Origin: Prescottella equi
GTDB lineage: Bacteria > Actinomycetota > Actinomycetes > Mycobacteriales > Mycobacteriaceae
NCBI RefSeq assembly: GCF_002094305.1
Contig: NZ_LWTX01000006.1
Coordinates: 186,001-250,000 of the forward strand
Length of the DNA: 64,000 nt
Reading direction: 5' to 3'
The position numbers were made by a program, and so were the translations under genes. Below are positions 41,877 through 50,397 of this stretch, piece by piece; the stretch's first letter is position 1; every line of letters starts with the position of its first letter. The notes under the pieces are model-generated. The model was not told the DNA's origin, did not search any database, and saw nothing but the letters and a program-made list of their open reading frames with translations.

Positions 41877-44456
41877 TCAGGCCTGGACGGGGGTCAGGCC
41901 GCCGTTGCCGTTGACCGAGAACCCCTGCGCGAGCAGGGACGCCCCGAGGTTGCGGGTGTAGTTGTCCACCCGGTAGTGCAGCGAGAACGCGCGGGTGTCG
42001 CGGTAGAAGCGCTCGAGCGGGTAGGTCTTGAACATCGAGCGCGATCCGCAGATGTCGAGGCAGCGCTGCGTGACCTCGAGGGCAACCGCCTTGGCGACGG
42101 TGAGGGCGTGGACTCCACGGAACTCGCCCTCCGATCGCCGACCGGCGTCCCACGCCTCCGCCGCATGGAAGAGCCCGGCGCGGGCGGTGGAGAGCTTGGC
42201 GGCCAGTTCGCCCAACTGGAATTGGATCAGCTCGCTGCCTGCCAGCTGCGGACGTTCCCGCACCCAGTCGACGGTGAAGTCGAAGGCGCCGCGCGCGGCC
42301 CCGAGATGGTTGGCGGCGAAGGCCAGCGTGAACGTGCGGGTGTCGTCGGTTTCCCACCATCCCGGCTCCCCGAAGATCGCGTCGTCGGGCAGCACGTAGT
42401 CGGTCACCTTGACGGCCCAGCTGACCGTCGACCGCATGCCGAGCACGTCCCAGTTGTCGATGAGCTCGACCTCGGGGACGTCGCGGGGCACGAGCACGGC
42501 GACGGTCCGGTAGTCGTAGTCCTCCGTTCCCGGCATGGCCAGCCAGATGATGAAGTGTGATGCACCCGGACCGAGGGAGGCAAAGTGCTTGGTGCAGTTG
42601 AGCACCCAGTGGCCCTGCTCGTTGCGGACCAGCTGGCTGCTGGAAGTGCCGAGATTGTTCTTGCCCGGGACCGACTCACTGCCGACCGATGCAACCAGCT
42701 CACCGGCCTCGGCGATCGGGACGACGTACTTGCGCATCTGCTCGTCGGTGGCCGCATGCGCCAGCATGCCGAGGGCGTGCGAGTGGACCTGGAACAGCTG
42801 CGCGGTCGGGGCATCGATCGTTGCCATCCGCTCGATGAGCTCGTAGTACTCGGCGAAGCCGCCCTCGCTCCACAGTCCGGCGCCGCCCCACTTCTCGGGA
42901 AGCGTCAGCGTGAGCAGATCCGCCTCGTTCAGCTCGGCGAAATTCTCGGTCGGGAAGATCGCCTCGTCGTCGTAGCGACGAGCGCGGTCACGGAAGCCTT
43001 GGGCCAGGGCGTCGATGGCGGCCAGGCGCTTGGCCTGCTCGGGGGAGTTCATGGTTTCTCCTTCGGTGGTGGAAAGCGGAAAAGTCAGCGCGGACAGCGG
43101 ATCGGAAGCTGTCAGGTCGCGGGTCGTGAAAGTCCGTGGCTCGGGGTCGAAGGCGGCCCAGTGTTCATCGGAGACGGCGGGAAACTTGGCCCGCACCACG
43201 TCCTCCCAGCACGGATCGTCGGCATCCCCCGCTGCGGCGCGCAGGCCGCTGTCGAGCACGCGGCCGTCGGCCATCGTCACGGTGAGCCCGCTGCGGCGGA
43301 CGGCGGGGAACCCGGCTTCGAGGGCGGGGTCCACGACGACCTCGACGAGGCTCGCCATCCGTGCGATCACCGGGTCGCCGAGATCACTTGTGACGGAGTC
43401 GAGTCCGAACCCGCCCGTCGTGAGGTACGCGGCCAGCGGCCAGACCAGGTTGAACTGGGCCTCCTCGCTGGTCGACGGCACCATCCGCGCCAGATCGGCT
43501 GCGGCCCGGAAGGTCCGGACCTGCACGCCGGTCACGTCGGCAGGGTCGAGCCGCTCGCGGCCGAGCATGCGCAGCACCTGCGCGGCACCGGCCAGGGCCG
43601 GGTGCACCCAACGGCAGCACGGGAACGGCTTGACGTAGGTACGCATCACGTGCCACTGGGTGCCGAGATCGGTGTCGTCGCCGCACGGACGTCCGGCGAC
43701 GAACTCGGAGCGGTGTGCGGTGAAGCCGGCGGCCGCGAGTTGGGCGCTGGTGACGCCGACGTGCGCTCCCCAGCCCATGGCGTCTTTCGCCATGGTGGGC
43801 TCGGCGACTGCCCGCATGATCAGGTCGACCGGCGCGTGGTACTCCGCCAACCCGAGGGCGGCGTCCACCTGAGCCGGCGACAGCTTCAGCAGGCGGGCGC
43901 ACGCCGCTGCGGCACCGACGGCCCCCCAGGTGCCGCTGCTGTGGAACAGCGGCCACCGGTCGTGCTGCGCGATGGCCGCCCGGATACCGACCTCGTAGCC
44001 GATCAGCGTGGCGAGGAGGAACTCCTCGTGGCCGGCGCCGGTCGCCTCGGCCGCCGCGAGCGCCGCCGGGATGATCACCGCGCCGGGGTGCCCCTTGGCG
44101 AGAGCGTGGCCGTCGTCGTAGTCGACGGCGTTCATCACGGTGCCGTTCGCGAGCGCGGCGCCGGACGCCGAGACACGGCGCCCGTCGAGCAGACACGTGG
44201 CCTCGTCGCCCCCCATCGCGGTGGCGACGTAGTCGGTGATGATGTGAGCGGCGCTCAGCAGCGTTCCGGCGCGGGCCGCGGCCGAAGCGTCGAGCGTCAG
44301 CATGCCCAGGCGACGTCGCACGTGCACCGGCACCTGCGACCAACTGAGTCCTACGACGAACTCCAGCACATCACTGACCGGCGTAGTTGCGTCAGTGCCA
44401 TCTGCTGTCGTCATATTTGCAACATCATGAAGATGTGTGGGCGCCTCGAGTGTCAT
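41877..44456 (-). CDS. MmgE/PrpD protein reading without a stop into an acyl-CoA-dehydrogenase-like flavoprotein
   Basis: One continuous 859-codon frame. Residues ~20-460 are a MmgE/PrpD domain (VDYDDGHALAKGHPGAVIIP, LIGYEVGIRAAIA, KPFPCCRWVHPALAG), a family that includes 2-methylcitrate dehydratase, cis-aconitate decarboxylase and iminodisuccinate epimerase. Residues ~469-859 are a full acyl-CoA-dehydrogenase-fold protein (LTLPEKWGGAGLW, SSQLVRNEQGHWVLNCTKHF, YPLERFYRDTRAFSLHY). The usual EGTxE catalytic-glutamate segment is absent from the second part, which, with the adjacent flavin reductase, suggests an FMN-dependent monooxygenase. Between the parts an ATG at 43052 follows GAAGGAG at 5 nt, so the flavoprotein can also start alone (391 aa). 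The start overlaps the M20 stop by 1 nt (TGATG). Confidence 0.85.
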   Translation of the reverse strand: MTLEAPTHLHDVANMTTADGTDATTPVSDVLEFVVGLSWSQVPVHVRRRLGMLTLDASAAARAGTLLSAAHIITDYVATAMGGDEATCLLDGRRVSASGAALANGTVMNAVDYDDGHALAKGHPGAVIIPAALAAAEATGAGHEEFLLATLIGYEVGIRAAIAQHDRWPLFHSSGTWGAVGAAAACARLLKLSPAQVDAALGLAEYHAPVDLIMRAVAEPTMAKDAMGWGAHVGVTSAQLAAAGFTAHRSEFVAGRPCGDDTDLGTQWHVMRTYVKPFPCCRWVHPALAGAAQVLRMLGRERLDPADVTGVQVRTFRAAADLARMVPSTSEEAQFNLVWPLAAYLTTGGFGLDSVTSDLGDPVIARMASLVEVVVDPALEAGFPAVRRSGLTVTMADGRVLDSGLRAAAGDADDPCWEDVVRAKFPAVSDEHWAAFDPEPRTFTTRDLTASDPLSALTFPLSTTEGETMNSPEQAKRLAAIDALAQGFRDRARRYDDEAIFPTENFAELNEADLLTLTLPEKWGGAGLWSEGGFAEYYELIERMATIDAPTAQLFQVHSHALGMLAHAATDEQMRKYVVPIAEAGELVASVGSESVPGKNNLGTSSSQLVRNEQGHWVLNCTKHFASLGPGASHFIIWLAMPGTEDYDYRTVAVLVPRDVPEVELIDNWDVLGMRSTVSWAVKVTDYVLPDDAIFGEPGWWETDDTRTFTLAFAANHLGAARGAFDFTVDWVRERPQLAGSELIQFQLGELAAKLSTARAGLFHAAEAWDAGRRSEGEFRGVHALTVAKAVALEVTQRCLDICGSRSMFKTYPLERFYRDTRAFSLHYRVDNYTRNLGASLLAQGFSVNGNGGLTPVQA

Positions 44457-45658
44457 CAATGGTCCTTTCCGTTCGGCAGGTGCGCGGCGAGCCGACCCGC
44501 GTGGCCGATGAGTGCCGCCAGCAACGCCGTGCGTGGGACGACGGAGTCCCGCACCACCGTCTCGGCACGGCTGCACTGGTCGAACGCGGTGGGCCCGAGC
44601 CCGTCCAACACCAATGGCGCGAATTTTCCGACCAGACTGGCGTCCGAGCCGCCCATCTCGGCGACGGGACGCAACTCCGACCCTCCGGCGGCGGCCAGCT
44701 CCTCGGCGAGCGCGTAGACGGGGTCGGTGACCGAACGCGAAAGCGCTGGACGGGTGATTCCTCCGGAGATCTCGATCCTGACCCCGTCCACCGCGCGGGC
44801 CTCGGCGCGACGACGGATCTCGGCAACCAGAGCCTGGCCCGCCGCGTCGCCGGGAGCCCGCAGATCGACGTGGAGTTCCGCCTGATCGGGGACGACCTGA
44901 CGCGCCGTGCCGGAACGCAGGATGCCGACACTGCAGATGGTGCGCTGCGCGCGGTCGGTGAGCGATTCGAGTTCCTCGACGAGCGGTGCCAGTGCACGCA
45001 AAGCACTCGCCCCGGTGTCGTCGGTGCAGTGCGCCGTGCGGCCGTGCGCGGTGATGAGCATGGCGCCGACCGCGCCCCGGGAGACGATCACGCCCCCGTC
45101 GACGAGACCGGCTTCGAGGGCCAGACACACATCCGTGCGGCGCCCCAGGTCGGCGAGCCAACCGCGACTGTCGACGCTGCCCAACTCCTCGTCGGGGACC
45201 AGCGCGTAGGTGATCGACGCGACGCCCGGCACCGCCGTCTCGAGCGCCGCCTCGATCGCGTGGACGGCCATCGCGAGAGCACACTTCATGTCACCGAGAC
45301 CGGGCCCGGACATGGTGGGCGCGTTCGTCACGATGGGCCAGTCGGCCGTCGCTCCCTCGGGCCAGACCGTGTCGGCGTGTCCCAGCACGAGGAGCCGAAG
45401 TCCCGGGCTGCCGGTTTCGAGTGTGGCCTCGAATGCTCGGCCCCGGCCCGAGGCGATCGTGTGTCGGCGTGAGGTGAACCCCAGCGCCGCGAGCCGCTCG
45501 GCGACCAGGTCGCTCACCCGGTCGACGCCCGCGGGAAGGAATGATCCGCTCTCGACCTCGGTGAGTCGGGTTGCCAGGTCGAGAATGTCCGGCAGCCGCG
45601 GCGCGAGAAGGGCGGCCAACTCGGGGACGGAGGCCGGCGTTCGTGTCAGTTCAGGCAT
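44456..45658 (-). CDS. M20-family metallopeptidase (carboxypeptidase G2-like)
   Basis: A 400-residue zinc hydrolase. Ligands are seen in LVLGHADTVWPEG (His, ~85), GPGLGDMKCALA (bridging Asp), VPDEELGSVDS (catalytic and metal Glu pair), and the dimerisation domain has ITAHGRTAHCTDDTGASA. Family members remove C-terminal Glu or acyl groups from amino acids and pteroyl/peptidyl compounds. It is the sixth gene of the island operon, overlapping the DUF1028 stop by 8 nt. Probably trims an N-acyl or peptide-like substrate; specificity unknown. Confidence 0.88.
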   Translation of the reverse strand: MPELTRTPASVPELAALLAPRLPDILDLATRLTEVESGSFLPAGVDRVSDLVAERLAALGFTSRRHTIASGRGRAFEATLETGSPGLRLLVLGHADTVWPEGATADWPIVTNAPTMSGPGLGDMKCALAMAVHAIEAALETAVPGVASITYALVPDEELGSVDSRGWLADLGRRTDVCLALEAGLVDGGVIVSRGAVGAMLITAHGRTAHCTDDTGASALRALAPLVEELESLTDRAQRTICSVGILRSGTARQVVPDQAELHVDLRAPGDAAGQALVAEIRRRAEARAVDGVRIEISGGITRPALSRSVTDPVYALAEELAAAGGSELRPVAEMGGSDASLVGKFAPLVLDGLGPTAFDQCSRAETVVRDSVVPRTALLAALIGHAGRLAAHLPNGKDH

Positions 45659-46337
45659 CGGCTTCCTCCGCTCCTGGGGCGACACCACGTGCGGCGTCGG
45701 GATCGATTGCGCGGCTGACATACTCGCCAGCCGCCGGACCGTACAGCTCCCAGAGCCGGCGAAGCTCACGTAGCGGATCCGGGTGCTCGTCGACTCGCAG
45801 GTCGACGAGCGGAAACTGCTCACTGCCGTGCACCCGCAGGCAAGCCGACCGCAGCGGCTCCGGCTCACCGCCGGCCGCGAGGCCGGCCTCGAGCGCACGC
45901 ACCAGTCGCTCGCCCAGCTCCAGCCCCACGCTGCTGTCGAAGGCCGCGCTCGCGGCCCGGCCCACGATGTCACCGACGAGGATGTTGCCGGCCACGACGT
46001 GGTCTGGGGCGGTGACGACGGAAACCCCCACCGGGTCGACATACGCACCCGTCCAGGCGATTCCGGGTCCGTGAGTGCCGATGGCCGCGAGCTGACGCCA
46101 GTCCGCATGCACGCTCGAATGCCGCACACCCTCGACGGCCTCGGCGGCGGTGGCTCCGCCGGCCATCAGGTCGAGCAGGCGGGGCCCGAGTCGCGGATCG
46201 GTGCGGTGCTGGGTGACGACCGCGCCGACCCCGGTACGCAGCCACGGCACCCGGGCTCCGACGGCGACGTCGGAGGTGGCGGTCGCGACACCGAGCTGCC
46301 CTGTGCGGTCACACCGGGCGACGACGGAGTAGGTCAT
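45651..46337 (-). CDS. DUF1028 protein (Ntn-hydrolase-like)
   Basis: A 228-residue protein of the DUF1028 family. The start MTYSVVARCDRTGQLGVATA and the segments VPWLRTGVGAVVTQHRTDP, GPRLLDLMAGG, and VAGNILVG are characteristic. DUF1028 proteins have an Ntn-hydrolase-like fold and commonly accompany M20 peptidases and ABC importers in catabolic clusters, as here; biochemical function is not firmly established. An ATGA overlap ties it to the ATPase gene upstream and an 8-nt overlap to the M20 gene downstream. Confidence 0.85.
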   Translation of the reverse strand: MTYSVVARCDRTGQLGVATATSDVAVGARVPWLRTGVGAVVTQHRTDPRLGPRLLDLMAGGATAAEAVEGVRHSSVHADWRQLAAIGTHGPGIAWTGAYVDPVGVSVVTAPDHVVAGNILVGDIVGRAASAAFDSSVGLELGERLVRALEAGLAAGGEPEPLRSACLRVHGSEQFPLVDLRVDEHPDPLRELRRLWELYGPAAGEYVSRAIDPDAARGVAPGAEEADA

Positions 46338-47434
46338 CGGGTCACCGCCCACATGTCGGCGCTGCGCCACGAAACCCGGCACGGCGCATCGACGGTGACG
46401 TCGGCGGGGACGGTGCGGCTCGCGAGGTCCGCGCTGATCACCCTGCCGTCGGCGAGTTCGACGCGCACCGACGTGCGCGCACCGAGGAACGCAATGTCCC
46501 GCACGATGCCCTCGGCGCGGAAGTCGGTGCTCTCGGCAGACTGGAGACCGACGACCTCCGGACGCAGGATCAGCGTGACGTTCCTGTCGGCCGGAACCTC
46601 ACCGGACCCGTCGACTCGGCCCTCGCCCACACCGGGTATCGCCACGTCGTACCAGCCCGGGCCGGCTCCCGTGACGACGCCGTCCAAACTGTTGGAGGCG
46701 CCGACGAATCCGGCGGCGAAGCGGGTGGCGGGCTGATGGTAGACCTCGGCGGGTGTCGCCACCTGGACCAGATCGCCGTTCTGCATGAGACCGACGCGGT
46801 CGGACATCGCGAACGCCTCCTCCTGGTCGTGCGTGACATAGACGAACGTGATGCCCAGCTCGTGCTGCACCGACTTGAGCAGCACCTGCATCTGGCGGCG
46901 CATCCGCAGGTCGAGCGCGCCGAGCGGCTCGTCCAGCAGAAGAACCCGGGGACCGAGGACGAGGGACCGTGCCAACGCGACGCGCTGCTGCATGCCACCG
47001 CTGAGTTGGCGCGGCCGGTGATCCTCCTTGCCACTCAGCTCGACCAGGTCCAGGAACCTGGACACCTTCTCCACGACGGCCTGCTTGCTCTCCTTACGCT
47101 CGCGCAGTCCGAAGGCCACGTTCTCGAAGACGGTCAGGTGCGGGAACAGCGCATAGTTCTGAAAGACGGTGTGCACGGGCCGCTTGTGTGGTGGGGCCCC
47201 TTGGATCTCCTTGTCGTCCACGAGGATGCGACCCGCATCGGACTGCTCGAGACCGGCGATCATCCGCAGTGTGGTGGTCTTGCCGCAGCCGCTGGGACCG
47301 AGGAGCGAGAAGAACTCGCCTCCCTTGATATCGAGGTTGATGCCCTTCACGACGTGGTGGTCGCCGAAGGAGCACGCGAGATTCTCGAGCCGCAGCGAAG
47401 CCGGGCTGTAACCGGGTTCGGCGATGGTTGTCAT
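46334..47434 (-). CDS. ABC importer ATPase, PotA type
   Basis: A 366-residue ATP-binding subunit of a spermidine/putrescine-type importer. Walker A is LLGPSGCGKTTTLRMIAGLE (~50), followed by Q-loop VFQNYALFPHLTV, signature RQLSGGMQQRVALARSL, Walker B VLLLDEPLGALD and H-loop FVYVTHDQEEAF. The C-terminal ~110 residues form a TOBE domain (LILRPEVVGL). Overlaps ATGA on both sides: with the second permease and with DUF1028. It energises uptake by the two permeases and binding protein of the same operon. Confidence 0.93.
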   Translation of the reverse strand: MTTIAEPGYSPASLRLENLACSFGDHHVVKGINLDIKGGEFFSLLGPSGCGKTTTLRMIAGLEQSDAGRILVDDKEIQGAPPHKRPVHTVFQNYALFPHLTVFENVAFGLRERKESKQAVVEKVSRFLDLVELSGKEDHRPRQLSGGMQQRVALARSLVLGPRVLLLDEPLGALDLRMRRQMQVLLKSVQHELGITFVYVTHDQEEAFAMSDRVGLMQNGDLVQVATPAEVYHQPATRFAAGFVGASNSLDGVVTGAGPGWYDVAIPGVGEGRVDGSGEVPADRNVTLILRPEVVGLQSAESTDFRAEGIVRDIAFLGARTSVRVELADGRVISADLASRTVPADVTVDAPCRVSWRSADMWAVTR

Positions 47435-48243
47435 GCTTCTTCTTCTTCCGAGGTAACGCTGCGTGTCCGCTTCGAAGGCCAGAAGGAGGCCAACGCCACC
47501 AGACACATCAGGACGAGCGAGACGAACATGAAGGCGACGGCGATCGCGTTGATCTCCGGGGACGTGCCGTGGCGCGACAGGCTGAGGATGAGGACCGGTA
47601 GCGTCTCGGTCTCCGGTCCCGCCAGGAAGACGGTGCTGACGACGTCGTCGAACGAGAACGTGAAGGACAGCAGCGCGGCGATGACGACCGCGGGCATCAT
47701 CATCGGCCACAGCACCTTCAGGAAGACCCGGCGCGGCGGGGCACCCAGATCCGCCGCGGCCTCGTCGTACGTACCCGTCAGGGTCGCGAAGCGCGACTGG
47801 AGCACCAATGTGGCGTAGGCGGAACAGAACACGATGTGTCCGGCCACTACCGACCACGTACCGGTGCTGAGCCCCAGACGCTGGATGACCACCAGGATTC
47901 CCGCGGCGATGACGACCTCGGGGATCATGAGCCGGGCGTAGGTGAGGGTCTGCAACACCGCGCCCGCTCGCTTGGGCAGGCGGGAGACCGCCATCACCGC
48001 GGCCAACGAGAGAGCGACCGCGACCACGGTGGACAGCAACGCGATCAGACAACTGGTGAGGAAGTCCGCACGCACCCGCTCGTCGGCGAACGCTCCGGTG
48101 ATCCACTCGAGTGTCGCGCCACCCCAGCCGACGAGGCTCTCGTCGGCGTTGAACGCGTTGACGATCACCATGCCGATGGGCAGGTAGAGGAAGGCGAGGA
48201 CGGCAACCGTCACAGCCGCCGCGGGGCTGACCCGGCGCTTCAT
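47431..48243 (-). CDS. ABC importer permease, PotC type
   Basis: A 270-residue inner-membrane permease with six helices. The EAA loop is YDEAAADLGAPPRRVFLKVLWPMMMP (here: EAAADLGAPPRRVF and VLWPMMMP), placed near residue 165, and the family-typical SFTFSFDDVVSTVFLAGP follows, as in PotC/PotI proteins. N-terminal VAVLAFLYLPIGMVIVNAFN is the first helix. The acidic tail SVTSEEEEA is short. It follows the first permease with an ATGA overlap. Confidence 0.92.
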   Translation of the reverse strand: MKRRVSPAAAVTVAVLAFLYLPIGMVIVNAFNADESLVGWGGATLEWITGAFADERVRADFLTSCLIALLSTVVAVALSLAAVMAVSRLPKRAGAVLQTLTYARLMIPEVVIAAGILVVIQRLGLSTGTWSVVAGHIVFCSAYATLVLQSRFATLTGTYDEAAADLGAPPRRVFLKVLWPMMMPAVVIAALLSFTFSFDDVVSTVFLAGPETETLPVLILSLSRHGTSPEINAIAVAFMFVSLVLMCLVALASFWPSKRTRSVTSEEEEA

Positions 48244-49175
48244 GTGATGTCCCCCAATCGATCCAGGCGCTTGCGCGAGGCGAAGAGCACGGCGAGCATG
48301 ACGACCATCAGCGTCGTTGCGATGGCGGCGCCGAACGGGTAGTTGCCGGTGGCGAGGAATTGCTCGGCCTCGACATTGCCGACCATGAGGGTCTTGGAAC
48401 CGCCGAGGATGGCAGGGATCGTGTACTCCCCGGTCGCCGGGATACCGACCAGGAGCACACCTGCGATGCTTCCGGGCATGGCGAGCTTGACCGTGACCTT
48501 CCAGAACGCTCGGCGCCTGCTCAACCCCATGTCGGCGGCAGCTTCGTGCAGAGCCGGGTCGATCCGGTCCAGTGCCATGAACATCGGCAGGATCATCAGG
48601 GGCAGGTAGCCCGCGACCATGCCGACCCCGATCGCGAAGGTGGAGTAGCCGAGTTGGGCACCCTCCGGAACGATCCCGAAGAACGCGGCAACCTTGGAGA
48701 CGACACCGGTCGGCGACAGCAGTTCCAGCCAGGCGTAGGTGCGCACGACGAAACTGATCCAGTACGGCACGATGACCGCGACCAGGAGCAGAGCCTTCGT
48801 CCTGCCGCTGGCACGGGCGATGGTGAGCGCGACCGGGAATCCGAGCACCACGCACACCACTGTCATGACGAGCGTCATTGCGAGCGAACGCAACACCGCA
48901 CCGACATAGGTGCCGCTGAAGAGTTCTCGGTAGTTCTCGAGGGTGAAGCCGGAGCGCACCTGGAAGGTGAGCAGGTCGAACTTCATGACGCTGTACACCG
49001 CGAGGAGCACGAGCGGGGCGATGAAGAAGACCGCGACATACGCCGTCATCGGCGCCGCGAGCAGGATTCCGGACCAGCGCCGGCGGCGCCGGGCCACGCC
49101 TACGTTCTCGGGTGCGGGCTCCTCCACCCGGCGTGGCGGGGCGCCGGGAGGAGCCACTGGTGGTGCCTGGATCAT
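48240..49175 (-). CDS. ABC importer permease, PotB type
   Basis: A 311-residue permease. A Pro-rich cytoplasmic N-terminus (~35 residues, ending RRRRRW) precedes six helices (ILLAAPMTAYVAVFFIAPLV first). The EAA loop is HEAAADMGLSRRRAFWKVTV near residue 210. The PotB/PotH-type VPYWISFVVRTYAWLELL and GEYTIPAILGGSKTLMVGN segments are present. Start overlaps the binding-protein stop by one nucleotide (TGATG). Confidence 0.92.
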   Translation of the reverse strand: MIQAPPVAPPGAPPRRVEEPAPENVGVARRRRRWSGILLAAPMTAYVAVFFIAPLVLLAVYSVMKFDLLTFQVRSGFTLENYRELFSGTYVGAVLRSLAMTLVMTVVCVVLGFPVALTIARASGRTKALLLVAVIVPYWISFVVRTYAWLELLSPTGVVSKVAAFFGIVPEGAQLGYSTFAIGVGMVAGYLPLMILPMFMALDRIDPALHEAAADMGLSRRRAFWKVTVKLAMPGSIAGVLLVGIPATGEYTIPAILGGSKTLMVGNVEAEQFLATGNYPFGAAIATTLMVVMLAVLFASRKRLDRLGDIT

Positions 49176-50227
49176 CAGGAGGCCTTGATCCGGTTCCACA
49201 TCTTGGCGCGCGCCTCGGTGTCCTCGGCCGACAAGAACTTCTCGACCACGAACTTCGACCCCGTGTCCTGGCGGAGTGCGGGATTGTCGAGGATGCGCGG
49301 CTCGATGAACTGTTCGGCCGACGGCATCAGGTAGGAGGCACCGGTGTTGTTGATGAACCCGCCGTAGGTTTCCGGTTCGAGGCGGAAGTCGAGGAACTTC
49401 AACGCTTCCGCGGAGTGCTTGCTGTCGGGCAGCAGCGCGACGCCCTCGATGTAGCCCGGCGTGCCCTCCGCCGGCGAGACCCACCCCAGTGACGGATCGT
49501 CGGCGCCGGCGAACGCATAGTCGTAGCCGACCGCGACGAGCGCCGACCCGTCGGCCACCGACTTCGCCTGACCCGTGCGCTGGAACGCGAGCAGATGCGG
49601 CTTGATCTCCTTGATCTTCGCCTCGGCCTCGTCCAGTTCACCGCTGTCGGTGGTGTTGATGTCGTAGCCGAGGGCGAGGAGCGCGATCGCCTGGACGTCG
49701 AGGTCGTAGTCCGGCAGCACGATCTTGCCCGTCCACTGGGAGGCGTTGTCGAACAACTCCTTCCACGAGGCCGGCGGATTCGGGACCTTCTCCTTGTCGT
49801 AGATGATCCCGACCTTGCCGAGGTCGGTCGGGATGCCCCACGGGAACTCGTCGCGGTATTCCTGCGGAAGGTTCGCCAGGTTCGGAACCGACGCGGGATC
49901 GAAGTCGGCGAGCAGGTTACCCGCCTCCAGTCGGGCCGCCGTGGCATTACCCACGGCGACCAGGTCGTAGACGCCCTTGTCCTTGGCCAACTGGGCAGCC
50001 AGAGCAGAAGATCCACCGTCCGGCAACGCGAACTGTTCGATCTCGATCCCGGGGTTGGCGGCCTCGAAGTCGGCGATCTCCGTCTCCCCGACCCAGTCAC
50101 CGTAGTTGAGGAACTTCAGGGTCACGGTGTCGGAATCGCCGGATCCCCCACCACACGCCGACAGTGCGGCCCCGAGAGCCACGCACGTGCCGGTCGCTAC
50201 CAGTACTCGCCAGGTCTTGACACGCAT
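49175..50227 (-). CDS. ABC importer substrate-binding lipoprotein, PotD type
   Basis: A 350-residue lipoprotein, first gene of the island operon. The signal peptide ends in lipobox LSAC (GTCVALGAALSACGGG). The mature part has the PotD-like fold: LKFLNYGDWVGETEIADFE at the N-terminus, YDLVAVGNATAARLEAGNLL, PWGIPTDLGKVGIIYDKEKV, SWKELFDNASQWTGKIVL, and GWVSPAEGTPGYIEGVALL. Polyamine binders use acidic residues and aromatic boxes; many relatives bind other cationic or zwitterionic N-compounds. The ligand is not predictable from sequence alone. The promoter region shared with iclR lies directly upstream. Confidence 0.92.
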   Translation of the reverse strand: MRVKTWRVLVATGTCVALGAALSACGGGSGDSDTVTLKFLNYGDWVGETEIADFEAANPGIEIEQFALPDGGSSALAAQLAKDKGVYDLVAVGNATAARLEAGNLLADFDPASVPNLANLPQEYRDEFPWGIPTDLGKVGIIYDKEKVPNPPASWKELFDNASQWTGKIVLPDYDLDVQAIALLALGYDINTTDSGELDEAEAKIKEIKPHLLAFQRTGQAKSVADGSALVAVGYDYAFAGADDPSLGWVSPAEGTPGYIEGVALLPDSKHSAEALKFLDFRLEPETYGGFINNTGASYLMPSAEQFIEPRILDNPALRQDTGSKFVVEKFLSAEDTEARAKMWNRIKAS

Positions 50228-50397
50228 GACCCCTCATTTCTGTTGTCAGTATCGCAACATCAGTTGCCGTATGGACATGTGAAGTATTGGGCGGCGGTGT
50301 GCCCGACCGGTGTCGTGACCGTTACAAGTTCGTTTCTTATGTTGCGAATGAGCCAATTTGTGTTGTGCCAGTTGCAATTCATGGCCAAGCTCTTCGC
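50228..50397. promoter_or_regulatory. Divergent control region of the island operon and iclR, with paired sites
   Basis: TCGCAACAT (50252-50260) and its exact reverse complement ATGTTGCGA (50339-50347) lie 78 bp apart near each divergent start. The first is also part of TGTTG-N9-CAACA (50241-50259). These are good candidates for IclR-type binding sites that would control both transcripts. Local GC is lower than in neighbouring genes. Confidence 0.6.

Noticed and set aside
44457-45284. N-terminal extension of the PrpD-flavoprotein frame
   Set aside because: The frame stays open upstream, but it runs across the M20 peptidase gene in another frame and gives Arg/Gly-rich nonsense; the ATG at 44456 fits the domain start.
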